Translations under genes and position numbers: made by a program
Part shown: piece after piece, positions 1 to 8,318 of the stretch
Layout of the letters: each line of letters opens with the position of its first letter
Position numbering within the stretch: position 1 is the first letter of the stretch
Notes under the pieces: model-generated
What the model saw: the letters and a program-made list of their open reading frames with translations, nothing else
The model's database searches: none
Told to the model about the DNA's origin: nothing
Assembly: GCA_022819745.1 (NCBI GenBank)
Contig: JAJEGS010000016.1
Span: forward strand, 62,001 to 126,000
Direction of reading: 5' to 3'
DNA: 64,000 nucleotides
Source of the DNA: Candidatus Latescibacterota bacterium
GTDB lineage: Bacteria > Latescibacterota > UBA2968 > UBA8231

Positions 1-115
1 AAGCAGACTCTAGCTAGCGTTCTAGTCGAAATCGCAAGCAACCACCGCCTAAAACATCGCAGTAGAACCACCTAGCCTTCTCTAGATCCGTCGAGTGAAG
101 TTTGAACAGCCAATT

Positions 116-1891
116 TTAAACCAGCGCGTCGGCTAGCTCCTGGGCTTGGACCATGCGGGCGTAGCAACCGTCTCGGGCCAGTAGGTCTTGGTGAGTGCCG
201 CGCTCGACAATGCGGCCTTGGTCCAGCACCAAGATCAGATCGGCCCGGCGAACCGTGGACAGGCGGTGGGCAATGACCAAGGTCGTGCGGTTGTATATGA
301 GCCGCTGGATAGCTTCTTGGATAAGGACCTCCGTCGCCGTGTCCACTGAGGAAGTGGCTTCGTCGAGGAGCAGCACCGGGGCATTTTTGAGCAAGGCGCG
401 GGCAATGGACAGACGCTGCTTTTGCCCACCCGACAGGCGCACGCCGCGCTCGCCAATCAAGGTGTTATAGCCTTCGGGCAGATCGCAGATAAATTCCTCG
501 GCATTGGCCGCTCGGGCCGCTTCCTCCATGTCGGCATCGCTGGCTTCGGGGCGGCCAAAGAGGATGTTGTCGCGCACGGTGCCGTGGAAGAGAAAGACAT
601 CTTGGGGAACGGAGGCGATGTGGCCGCGCAGATAATCCAAGGGCAGGGTCCGCACATCGCGTCCTCCCAATTGGACTTGGCCCTTCTGCGGGTCGTAGTA
701 GCGCGGCACTAGGGCGGCAATGGTGCTCTTGCCAGCACCCGTGGGGCCGACCAAGGCCACCACCTGTCCGGCTTCTACCTGGAAATCAATATCGTGCAAC
801 ACTGGCTGGCCCGGCTCGTAGCCAAAAGTGAGACGGTCGAAGCGCACAGACCAGTCCAGATGGTCTGGAGCCACTGCGTTGGGCGCGTCAACTATAGTGG
901 GCTTTAGCGCCAGCAAGGCGAAAATCCGCTCGGTACTAGAGGCCGCTTTCTGCAGCACGTCGTTGATGGAGGCCAAGCGCAGGAAAGGTTCGTAGATATG
1001 CGCCATATAGGCGACGAAGACAAACAGATCGGCCACGGAAATGCCGCCTTGCAGCGCATCAGTGCCCCCCGCCCAGATCACCAGCACCACCCCTACCCCA
1101 CCGGCTCCTTCGATTAGGCCGGAGGGAATAATCGAGATTTTGTTGGCGTCGATCATGCGGTCGCGGAAGGTCTGGCTGCGGGCCTCGATGCTGCGGGCGC
1201 AGCGCTCTTCTTGGACGAACGATTTAATGACGGAGACGCCGGACAGGTAGTCCTGCACTTGGGCCACCAGTTCGCCCAAGCCGCCCCGCACTCCAGCCCA
1301 CATGCTCCGCACCCGCGAGACGTAGCGGAAGACGAGGAAAGCGGTCAGCGGGATGGGCAGCAGCGCGATGAGGGCGAGGCGGGCGTCGAGGACGAACAGC
1401 ACGGTCAACATGGCACCGGGAATGACCAAAGCGATGAAGGTCTCGGGAATGCCGTGGGCGATAAAATCCTCCACAGTCTCCACGTCGTTGATGGAGCGAG
1501 ACATGAGTTCGCCGGTGCGGCGCTGGTGGAAAAAGCGGTGTGGCATCCGTTGCAAATGGCGGTACACCCGAATCATGAGCCGGTGCATGACTTGATAGGC
1601 GGCCATGTGCGAGTACAGGCCGTACCCATAGCGCACCAAGCCTCGGATCAGGTAGGAACCCAACAGCAAGAGGGATAGTTTCAGCAGACCAGCCGAGGAG
1701 CCGCCCCCTTCGGTGAGCCATTGGATGAGACGGCGGATGACCAAGGGCGGCAGCAGGTTCGCGGCGACAAAGAGGAATCCGCAGCCAATGGTCAAGGCTA
1801 GGAGGGTGCGTTGGGGACGGACGAGGCGATAGAACTGGCGGATGAAATTCACGGGGCAGTCGGGTCCATGGTTTTTCAGGCCAAGGTTCAA
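116..1891 (-). CDS. ABC exporter, fused permease-ATPase (MsbA/LmrA type)
   Basis: A 591-residue half-transporter that would act as a homodimer in the inner membrane. An N-terminal six-helix exporter domain (about residues 20-320) is followed by one nucleotide-binding domain. Visible motifs are Walker A GPTGAGKST (382-390), the Q-loop Gln at 430, signature LSGGQ (486-490), Walker B VLLLDE (506-511) with D-loop SSVD, and the H-loop in AHRLSTV (His542). The assigned start is TTG at 1891, whose bases overlap the TGA of a short upstream open frame; GTG at 1852 is an alternative. The exporter class is clear. The substrate (lipid, peptide or drug) cannot be told from sequence. Confidence 0.93.
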   Translation of the reverse strand: MNLGLKNHGPDCPVNFIRQFYRLVRPQRTLLALTIGCGFLFVAANLLPPLVIRRLIQWLTEGGGSSAGLLKLSLLLLGSYLIRGLVRYGYGLYSHMAAYQVMHRLMIRVYRHLQRMPHRFFHQRRTGELMSRSINDVETVEDFIAHGIPETFIALVIPGAMLTVLFVLDARLALIALLPIPLTAFLVFRYVSRVRSMWAGVRGGLGELVAQVQDYLSGVSVIKSFVQEERCARSIEARSQTFRDRMIDANKISIIPSGLIEGAGGVGVVLVIWAGGTDALQGGISVADLFVFVAYMAHIYEPFLRLASINDVLQKAASSTERIFALLALKPTIVDAPNAVAPDHLDWSVRFDRLTFGYEPGQPVLHDIDFQVEAGQVVALVGPTGAGKSTIAALVPRYYDPQKGQVQLGGRDVRTLPLDYLRGHIASVPQDVFLFHGTVRDNILFGRPEASDADMEEAARAANAEEFICDLPEGYNTLIGERGVRLSGGQKQRLSIARALLKNAPVLLLDEATSSVDTATEVLIQEAIQRLIYNRTTLVIAHRLSTVRRADLILVLDQGRIVERGTHQDLLARDGCYARMVQAQELADALV

Positions 1892-2010
1892 AAATAGAAC
1901 AGCAGCAGCGGAATTTCTACCTCGTCTGGGATTCGGTCGCCTCGGGCCAGGCCATGGTCGGCAAAACAGTGACCGTTATAGCGGGGGCGGATGAAGCGGG
2001 CGTCGAGCAC
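1888..2010 (-). CDS. possible 40-residue small ORF or gene remnant
   Basis: An open frame starting at GTG 2010 and ending in a TGA that overlaps the TTG start of the ABC exporter as TTGA. The peptide opens LDARFIRPRYNGHCFADHG and ends in the hydrophobic IPLLLFYF. The composition looks protein-like, and the frame stays open upstream into the end of the DUF5777 gene without an ATG. It may be a translated coupling peptide, the tail of a decayed larger gene, or chance. No family is recognised. Confidence 0.25.
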   Translation of the reverse strand: MLDARFIRPRYNGHCFADHGLARGDRIPDEVEIPLLLFYF

Positions 2011-2023
2011 GATGCTCAGGGCC

Positions 2024-2890
2024 TTACAAAAAGCGCGTAATCCCAAAGCCCATGCGCCAGTTGTCAGGGGCCGCGTCGTCGGGTGCCCCCACCAAGTACT
2101 GGGCTGGACTAAGGCGCGTATTGTTGGTGGCGAAGATGTAGAAGGTATGCCCTCCCGTATCTATGGACAGGCCCCAAGCCAGCGAATTGTGCGAGCGGCC
2201 CGTTTCGCCCGGCAATAAAATGCCTTGATAGCCGGTCAGGGTCGGACTGTACTCCAACCACACGCCCCACGTATCGTCAAAGTAATACTGGACGTACGTT
2301 CCCAGCGTAAAGGTGTATTGCGTCTCGACGCTGAAAACGGCGCTGTTGTACAGATAGGAAGGCACCAATCCTATACCCAGCTTTTCATCCAGCAGCGCAT
2401 TGAAAATCAACTGTCCATAGTACTGAAAATTGTCAGCCGCAGCCGCATTGCGATCGACAATAGCCGGCATTTCCGTATTCCAAGCCACGCCGACATTTAG
2501 GGCCAAGACCGCTGGCAAGCGCTCGTGGGGAAATTGCAGCCAATGGTACTGCAACTGCAGATCCAAATTGTCCAGCATATTACTCCGCCCCAAAGTCGCC
2601 ATCAGTCGGTCGCTGAGGCCGTAACTAAGCGAGGTGCGGATATTGGCCGGCCCATCAAAACCGAAATTGGCCTTGTATCCCTCGTCAATGGCCGGAAGAA
2701 AGCGATGCGAAATCTCGTAGTGGAAATCGCCTTGGGACAGCGTTTCCGCGGTGGGGTAATTGGCCGTCCTAATCGCGCTGAACAGCTCCAGCCTAATCTC
2801 GGTCGGCACGGTCGCCTGCCACGACGGCTGAGCACCGGCCAACGCCGGCAACAGCGCTCCCAACCACAAGACGCGAATGTTCACGGTCAA
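2024..2890 (-). CDS. DUF5777-like outer-membrane beta-barrel protein
   Basis: A 288-residue secreted protein. A signal peptide (VLWLGALLPALAGA) ends near residue 20, and the rest alternates short amphipathic strands rich in Tyr, Trp, Phe and Asn, ending in a terminal aromatic/hydrophobic strand (GFGITRFL), as in outer-membrane barrels. The text resembles the DUF5777 barrel family. It follows a YceI gene with an 11-base gap, and that gene follows a cytochrome-like lipoprotein. The same trio is familiar from Bacteroidota-type genomes, so a shared envelope electron-transfer or lipid role is plausible but inferred. Confidence 0.75.
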   Translation of the reverse strand: MTVNIRVLWLGALLPALAGAQPSWQATVPTEIRLELFSAIRTANYPTAETLSQGDFHYEISHRFLPAIDEGYKANFGFDGPANIRTSLSYGLSDRLMATLGRSNMLDNLDLQLQYHWLQFPHERLPAVLALNVGVAWNTEMPAIVDRNAAAADNFQYYGQLIFNALLDEKLGIGLVPSYLYNSAVFSVETQYTFTLGTYVQYYFDDTWGVWLEYSPTLTGYQGILLPGETGRSHNSLAWGLSIDTGGHTFYIFATNNTRLSPAQYLVGAPDDAAPDNWRMGFGITRFL

Positions 2891-2901
2891 TCCCTCCTGC
2901 C

Positions 2902-3474
2902 CTATTGTACGTGCTTTACGTAAAACGAGACCTCAATGGCAATTTCCTGACTCACCTTGACAAAGGCCGCCAAGGAGGGTGCCTCGATGTTGTAGTCGGC
3001 CAGCTTGATGGTGAAAGCCGCCTCGACCTTGGAGCGCCCCTCTTCCACTACTACGGTACCGGGCACTTCTACGGCGCGATCCACCCCGTGTAGAGACAAG
3101 ATGCCCTTGGTTTTGACGCGATAGGCGACCACGGTAGAATCGACCGCGGTGTGTTCGGCGATCTCCCCTTTGTACACGGCCTTGGGCCACTGGTCCGTGT
3201 CCAACACTTGGCGCATATCGCGATCCCGCTTGCCAATGCCCGTATCAAAGCTAGCTAAGTCCACTTCAAAATGCAGTTGGTCCTTGGCCGCAAAAAGCGA
3301 GTCGCCTTCCCAATAGATAAAGCCGTCGATTTTATCGGTCGTGCCGGTAAAAGTGAGAGCCACCACTTTGGAAGTGAACTCGACTTGGTTGCCCTCGGCC
3401 TTTTCATCGACTTGCCATTCGCCGCCGTGGACGGCCAAGGGCGAGCAGATCAGGAACGGGATGAGCCAGCGCAT
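2902..3474 (-). CDS. YceI-family periplasmic protein
   Basis: The longest frame begins at 3522, but that start would overlap the upstream cytochrome gene. The Met at 3474 begins a clean signal peptide (MRWLIPFLICSPLAVHG) and gives 190 residues, so it is preferred. The mature part follows the YceI lipocalin-like barrel pattern: WQVDEKAEGNQVEFTSK, FEVDLASFDTG.GKRDRDMR.VLDTDQWP.A.Y.G, then a hormone/lipid-binding style barrel ending in VSQEIAIEVSFYVK. YceI proteins bind isoprenoid-type lipids in the periplasm. The ligand here is unknown. Confidence 0.88.
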   Translation of the reverse strand: MRWLIPFLICSPLAVHGGEWQVDEKAEGNQVEFTSKVVALTFTGTTDKIDGFIYWEGDSLFAAKDQLHFEVDLASFDTGIGKRDRDMRQVLDTDQWPKAVYKGEIAEHTAVDSTVVAYRVKTKGILSLHGVDRAVEVPGTVVVEEGRSKVEAAFTIKLADYNIEAPSLAAFVKVSQEIAIEVSFYVKHVQ

Positions 3475-3502
3475 ACACGTTACCCGACAGTTTAGAGGCG
3501 AA

Positions 3503-3913
3503 TTAGTCGTTGGCCGCCCCATCTTCTATCCAAGCGCGCACCGTTTCGAGCGCGTCCGGTGTCAGATACGGCCCGCCAGGGGGCATGCGGGATCCATCAA
3601 TATCGGCGTCTGCCAAAAGTTTGTGATACAGGTAGCTGTTGTCTGGATCGCCCGGCTCGACCAGCGCTATGCCACGGCTGCTCTCCACATTGACGATGTT
3701 GTCGTATGCTTGGCCCGCAGACAGGTTGGGCCACGCGCTGTCACTGTGGCAGCCGCTCAAAGCGCAGGAAACATCGAATACCGTCTCTTGCACCTGCGCA
3801 AAAGTCGCCGGCCCTTCGGCGGGAGCGTCGAATACCATATCCGTACTCGTGGTCGGACCGGAACAAGACGCCCCCATAAATACTAACGCGACAAGCGCAA
3901 TGAGCGCTTTCAT
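3503..3913 (-). CDS. lipoprotein c-type cytochrome-like protein (C-X4-CH)
   Basis: A 136-residue protein with a lipoprotein signal: MKALIALVALVFMGASC gives a lipobox ending in Cys17. A single haem-type motif CALSGCH has four residues between the cysteines rather than two. It is followed by PGDPDNSYLYHKL, a possible Met ligand in SRMPPGG, and the closing helix TPDALETVRAWIEDGA. That layout matches the planctomycete-type/DUF cytochrome domain found in FCB and myxobacterial genomes. AAGGAG lies just upstream of the ATG. Whether haem is attached is uncertain because of the wide cysteine spacing. Confidence 0.75.
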   Translation of the reverse strand: MKALIALVALVFMGASCSGPTTSTDMVFDAPAEGPATFAQVQETVFDVSCALSGCHSDSAWPNLSAGQAYDNIVNVESSRGIALVEPGDPDNSYLYHKLLADADIDGSRMPPGGPYLTPDALETVRAWIEDGAAND

Positions 3914-4046
3914 GGCCTTTTCTCCTTGGGATGCACTACATCTGCAAGCTAATCACGCCGATCTGGCCCTGCAACACGCGGGGAGTCAGCGGCAAGGTCT
4001 CCGACGAGTTTTATCTTATCTTCCAAACGAGCGTCGGAAATGTCCC

Positions 4047-6122
4047 TCAGTCGTCCTGTAGAGCCTCAAAGACGACGAAGTTATTTTTCAGAATCGCGCA
4101 GATATGATCGTCCGCTATAATGGGGACCACGTAGGGGGTCGGGGTGAAGCGATCGGAAAGGCGCGTCCCCCCTCTCTCCTCAGCAAAGCCCAGCATCTCC
4201 CGCTCAGCAAAGCCTAGCGTTTCCCGCTGCAATAAGTCACCGTATCCGGCCACCGTATAGGCTCTGATCCCGTGCCATCTCAGAGCGTAGTAGGCAAAAT
4301 CCCCGTCCATGGTCAGTCCACTAGAGAAATACTCATTGGGCACATAATCGACCTCCACCGGCCTCCGTAGATCGCTTATGTCCAGCACGGCTAGCTCTTG
4401 GGGCCAGTACCGCTGGATATATGCCTTGTCACCGCTCAGCGAAACGGGACCCAAGCCCGGCGGCACAGCGATCCGGTAGAAGTGCTCGCCATCGGGTCCA
4501 TGCTGGCGCATCTCCAGTGCCTCCAGCCCCCAGCTAGCCTCTTTCAGCCCTATTTGGAACGAGACAGAGAGTTGCTGATGGATTTTTTCGATGGATTCCT
4601 CATACTGCTTGGAGGGGCCAAAACGACGCAAGGGCGTCCGGCTCAGCTCTGCAGGCCGACGAGGATCGGTTAGATCGAGGACGACGAAGTCGTGGCCCAA
4701 GGTCAGGAAGGCGTGTGGGCCGGCCAAGCGCATCTCCCAGTTGTTGTTGAAGACGTGTTTAACCCGCTCTGCGAGCGGCAGCACGTGGACTGGTTGGGGC
4801 AGACCGCCTTCCCGCACGTCGAAACTGTGCAGTTCGAGCGATTCGCTCCCAAGCAGACCGGCATACAGATGTCCGTCCCATGCGGCCCACCCCACCAGCC
4901 TAGGAGTCTGCTTCAGCGAGAAGAAGTCCCTCTCCCCAATGGGATAGAGAAATCGCCGTGCCCGCAGTTGGGGGCGCTCGGGTTGGCTGAGATCGAATAC
5001 GGCCACCCCCACACTGTCTTGCGCCACGGACGATCCCCAGACATAAGCAGTCGAGCCGGACAGGGCCAGCCGCCAGAGCTGCCAGCCCTTTATTTTCGCC
5101 CGTCCGCTTTCCCTCGGTGCCCGCCAGTCCGCCACATCCACCACGCTCACTCCCTGCTCCAGCAGCACCACCGCCAACCGATCTTGCAGCGCCAGATCTA
5201 CGACGGGCTCCGGATAGCGGTAGCTGAGGCGACCCACCAGCTCGGTCGGTTTTTGTACACGATGAGACTGCGTGGCATCCAACCACATCACGATGCTCCC
5301 AGAGATCAGGGCGATTGCGCCCACAGTCCACTGGAAACGTCTGCTCGCCTGCGCTCTAAACGCCCGACAGGCCCACAGCAACACCCCGCCTGCTAACAAG
5401 ACAGCTCCCGCAACTCTAGCCAGCAGCAGCGATGGCTCGAACGCCTGACGTAGAATCTTGGCGTCGCGCTCCAACACCGTGTGGAAGATCAGCGCGATAT
5501 AATACCAGACTGCCTCGGAAGACAGGGAGACGACGCTTATCAAGCATACTAGCCCAACCCAAACCGTCATCAGGCCGATTATCACTGCTTGGGCGGAACG
5601 GTCGGAAAAAGCTGAGGCGAGGAACACCGCAGTGTACAGGATCAGGAAGAGAAAAAACCACAGCAGGACCATGCGGACGTACCCGACATCCGCCAAGATC
5701 GCCTCCAGATACAAGGGCGGGAAGGAGGTACCCGGCTCCCAGAAAAGACCCCATAGAAAGTGGGGATTACCCCATTCCGGCATCCCGAGATACACTCCTG
5801 CCCAGTATGCCGCTAGCACAACCAGCAGCCCGACGGCCCCCACCACAAACTTCACCCCCAGTAACCAGCTTCGATCCAACGGTCGGATAAACAGGAAGGG
5901 CAACGTCCCCCGGCTCCGCTCACCAGCCACCGCGTCCATGCCCATCAGCACAGCGCCGAACAGGCCTACGAGATAGGCTACCAGTTCAAGAGAGGAGTGG
6001 ACCAGCAGCCCGACTAATAGCCCCAGACAGGCACCGACGGCAATCTTGTAGCTCGCCTCGCGCCCTTCTTTCCAGATCAACGCCCGTAGCGGCTTCGACC
6101 TGAGCTCAGCCGAAGGATTCAC
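4047..6122 (-). CDS. ABC-2 permease fused to LVIVD-like beta-propeller, copy 1
   Basis: 691 residues. The N-terminal ~285 residues form an ABC-2 type membrane domain with about seven hydrophobic helices and the characteristic loop AGERSRGTLPFLFIRPLDR (near residue 67). Residues ~300-691 are a soluble repeat domain with blades such as GVSVVDVADWRAPRESGRA, FVVLDLTDPRRP and LAVLDISDLRRPVEVDY, typical of LVIVD propellers. With the N-terminus inside and Arg-rich loops cytoplasmic, an odd helix count would place the propeller outside the membrane (inference). GTG start overlaps the TGA of a 37-codon ORF. A tandem 24-base duplication at 4181-4228 adds eight residues absent from copy 2. Confidence 0.85.
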   Translation of the reverse strand: MNPSAELRSKPLRALIWKEGREASYKIAVGACLGLLVGLLVHSSLELVAYLVGLFGAVLMGMDAVAGERSRGTLPFLFIRPLDRSWLLGVKFVVGAVGLLVVLAAYWAGVYLGMPEWGNPHFLWGLFWEPGTSFPPLYLEAILADVGYVRMVLLWFFLFLILYTAVFLASAFSDRSAQAVIIGLMTVWVGLVCLISVVSLSSEAVWYYIALIFHTVLERDAKILRQAFEPSLLLARVAGAVLLAGGVLLWACRAFRAQASRRFQWTVGAIALISGSIVMWLDATQSHRVQKPTELVGRLSYRYPEPVVDLALQDRLAVVLLEQGVSVVDVADWRAPRESGRAKIKGWQLWRLALSGSTAYVWGSSVAQDSVGVAVFDLSQPERPQLRARRFLYPIGERDFFSLKQTPRLVGWAAWDGHLYAGLLGSESLELHSFDVREGGLPQPVHVLPLAERVKHVFNNNWEMRLAGPHAFLTLGHDFVVLDLTDPRRPAELSRTPLRRFGPSKQYEESIEKIHQQLSVSFQIGLKEASWGLEALEMRQHGPDGEHFYRIAVPPGLGPVSLSGDKAYIQRYWPQELAVLDISDLRRPVEVDYVPNEYFSSGLTMDGDFAYYALRWHGIRAYTVAGYGDLLQRETLGFAEREMLGFAEERGGTRLSDRFTPTPYVVPIIADDHICAILKNNFVVFEALQDD

Positions 6123-6232
6123 AATTCTCTTCCTTCCGTATCGTGGACGTGGGCGACGAAAGCATCCTCCAGAGTTAGAAGTGTTTCTAAAGCCCTGTAA
6201 GAGTCAGCGGCAAGGTCTCCGATGAGCTTCAT
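6119..6232 (-). CDS. 37-residue ORF carrying relic of ATPase C-terminus
   Basis: ATG at 6232 lies one base after the TAA of permease copy 2, and the TGA at 6119 overlaps the GTG of copy 1 (GTGA). The first half (MKLIGDLAADSYRALETLL) derives from the 3' flank of the duplicated unit. The second half (LEDAFVAHVHD, then TEGREL) matches the C-terminus of the operon ATPase, with the identical stretch then diverging. It is a duplication scar that has stayed open. It could serve only to keep ribosomes coupled from copy 2 to copy 1. No independent function is implied. Confidence 0.5.
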   Translation of the reverse strand: MKLIGDLAADSYRALETLLTLEDAFVAHVHDTEGREL

Positions 6233-6233
6233 T

Positions 6234-8318
6234 TTATTCTCCAAACCAGTCGTCCTGCAGGGCTTCAAAGACGACGAGGTTGTTTCTCATAACCGCGCAG
6301 ACATGATCGTCCGCCAAGACGAGGTTATTGGATTGGGAGGCTAAATAGGGGGTAGGGTCGTAGGGGTCGTAAATGCGCGAATTCCCTTTCTTCTCTATAA
6401 AATCTAGTTCCGCCCGCTGGGCTAAGAGACCGTAATCGAATACGGAATGGGCCTCGATCTTGGACCATTTCCGGGCGTAGGCAATACCGCCGTGGAAGAT
6501 CAATCCACCAGAGAAATATTCCCTAGCAACATAATCGACCTCCACCGGCCTCCGTAGATCGCCTATGTCCAGCACAGCCAGTTCTTGGGGCCAGTGCCGC
6601 TGGACATACGCTTTGTCACCGCTCAGCGAGATGGGGCCCAGACCCGGCGGCACAGCAATCCGATAGGAATACTCGCCGTAGGTTCCATACTGGCGCATCT
6701 CCAGTTCCTGCAGTCCCCGGTAGGCCCCTTTCAGCCTCAGTTGGAGCGCGACAGAGTCTGGTAGCACTCCGGGAGCTAGCTGGCGATGGAGTTTTTCAAC
6801 GGATTCCTCATACCGCCTAGAGGGCCCAAAGCGGCGCAGGGGCGTCCGGCTCAGCTCTTCGGGACGACGAGGATCGGTTAGATCGAGGACGACGAAATCG
6901 TGGCCCAAAGTCAGAAAGGCATGCGGGCCGTCCAAGCGCATCTCCCAGTTGTTGTTCCACACGTGTTTAGCCCGCTCTGCGACCGGCAGCACGTGGACTG
7001 GTTGGGGTAGATCGCCTTCCCGCACGTCAAAACTGTGCAGTTCGAGCGATTCGTTCCCAAGCAGACCGGCGTACAGATATCCATCCCATGCGGCCCACCC
7101 CACCAGCCTAGGAGTGTGCTCCAGCCAGCGGGTGGAACCCGCCTCAATGGGATAGAGTAAGCGCTGTGCTCGCAGTTCGGGATGATCTGGCCGACTGAGA
7201 TCGAATACAGCCACCCCCACACTGTCTTGCGCCTCGGCCGATCCCCAGACATAGGCAGTCGAGCCGGACAGAGCCAGCCGCCAGAGCCGCCAGCCCTCTA
7301 TCTCCGCCCGACCACTTTCTCTCGGTGCCCGCCAATCCGCCACATCCACTACACTCACCCCCCGCTCCAGCAGCACCACCGCGGATCTGTCTTTCAGCGC
7401 CAGATCTACGACGGGCACCTCATAGGGTAGGCGACCCACCGGCTCGACCGATTCTTGCGAATGACGGGAGAACACGGCTGACCCAATGATTACTCCGTAA
7501 GCCAGAACGAGCGCACCCACGACCCACTGAAACCACCTGCTCCCCTGCACTTTCAACCCCCGCCGCGCCCACAGGATCGCGCCGGCTGCCAATAGGGCGG
7601 CTGTCGCGATTTTAACCAGTATCAGCATGGGGTCGAAGGCCTGCCGCAGTATCGCGACGTTCCGGTCTATCCCAGGCATGAAGACTTCCGACATATAAAA
7701 CCAGACTACATCTTCAGGAAGTACGAACATTGTAAATCCCAAGAAGGAGAACGCGACCCAAGCAACTATCACACCGCCCACCGCTGCTTTGAGAGTACGG
7801 TCGGCAATCATCGAGGTTAGGAATACTGCCGTGTACAGGTTCAAAAAAAGGAAGAACCACAGCAGCAGGATGCGGCCGTACCCAACATCCGCCAAAATCA
7901 CCTCCTCATACAGGGAGAAAGAGGTGGCCGGCTCCCAGAGCAAGCCCCACAGGAGTTGGGGATTGCCCCATTCCGACAGCCCGTGGTACACTCCTGCCCA
8001 GTACGCGGCGAGTACGGCCAGCAGCCCAACGGCCCCCACCACAAACTTCACCCCCAGTAACCAGCCTCGGTCCAGCGGTCGAATAAACAGGAAGGGCAAC
8101 GTCCCCCGGCTCCGCTCACCAGCCACCGCATCCATGCCCATCAGCACAGCGCCGAACAGGCCTACCAGAAGGGCAGAATCATCCAAGTCGTCTTTAGGGA
8201 TCAGCCCTACGAACAGCCCCAAACAGACACCAATGGCGATTTTGTAGCTCGCCTCGCGCCCTTCTTTCCAGATCAACGCCCGTAGCGGCTTCGACCTGAG
8301 CTCAGCCGAAGGATTCAC
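6234..8318 (-). CDS. ABC-2 permease fused to LVIVD-like beta-propeller, copy 2
   Basis: 694 residues, a paralogue of the downstream gene with the same architecture: ~285 residues of ABC-2 membrane domain followed by a ~400-residue propeller. The first ~130 residues and much of the propeller are close to identical with copy 1, whereas helices 4-7 (about residues 150-300) have diverged strongly. GTG start overlaps the ATPase stop as GTGA, so it is probably translationally coupled to it. Its C-terminus (ALQDDWFGE) runs four residues past the end of copy 1. The two permeases could form a heterodimer driven by the single ATPase (inference). Confidence 0.85.
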   Translation of the reverse strand: MNPSAELRSKPLRALIWKEGREASYKIAIGVCLGLFVGLIPKDDLDDSALLVGLFGAVLMGMDAVAGERSRGTLPFLFIRPLDRGWLLGVKFVVGAVGLLAVLAAYWAGVYHGLSEWGNPQLLWGLLWEPATSFSLYEEVILADVGYGRILLLWFFLFLNLYTAVFLTSMIADRTLKAAVGGVIVAWVAFSFLGFTMFVLPEDVVWFYMSEVFMPGIDRNVAILRQAFDPMLILVKIATAALLAAGAILWARRGLKVQGSRWFQWVVGALVLAYGVIIGSAVFSRHSQESVEPVGRLPYEVPVVDLALKDRSAVVLLERGVSVVDVADWRAPRESGRAEIEGWRLWRLALSGSTAYVWGSAEAQDSVGVAVFDLSRPDHPELRAQRLLYPIEAGSTRWLEHTPRLVGWAAWDGYLYAGLLGNESLELHSFDVREGDLPQPVHVLPVAERAKHVWNNNWEMRLDGPHAFLTLGHDFVVLDLTDPRRPEELSRTPLRRFGPSRRYEESVEKLHRQLAPGVLPDSVALQLRLKGAYRGLQELEMRQYGTYGEYSYRIAVPPGLGPISLSGDKAYVQRHWPQELAVLDIGDLRRPVEVDYVAREYFSGGLIFHGGIAYARKWSKIEAHSVFDYGLLAQRAELDFIEKKGNSRIYDPYDPTPYLASQSNNLVLADDHVCAVMRNNLVVFEALQDDWFGE

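Noticed and set aside
3936..4012. Short open frame downstream of permease copy 1 ending in VISLQM-type residues
   Set aside because: About 25 codons, no start codon; probably a relic of sequence joined at the duplication edge.
4692..5396. Plus-strand frame of 234 codons inside permease copy 1
   Set aside because: Shadow of the propeller-coding sequence; no ribosome site and the composition is not protein-like.
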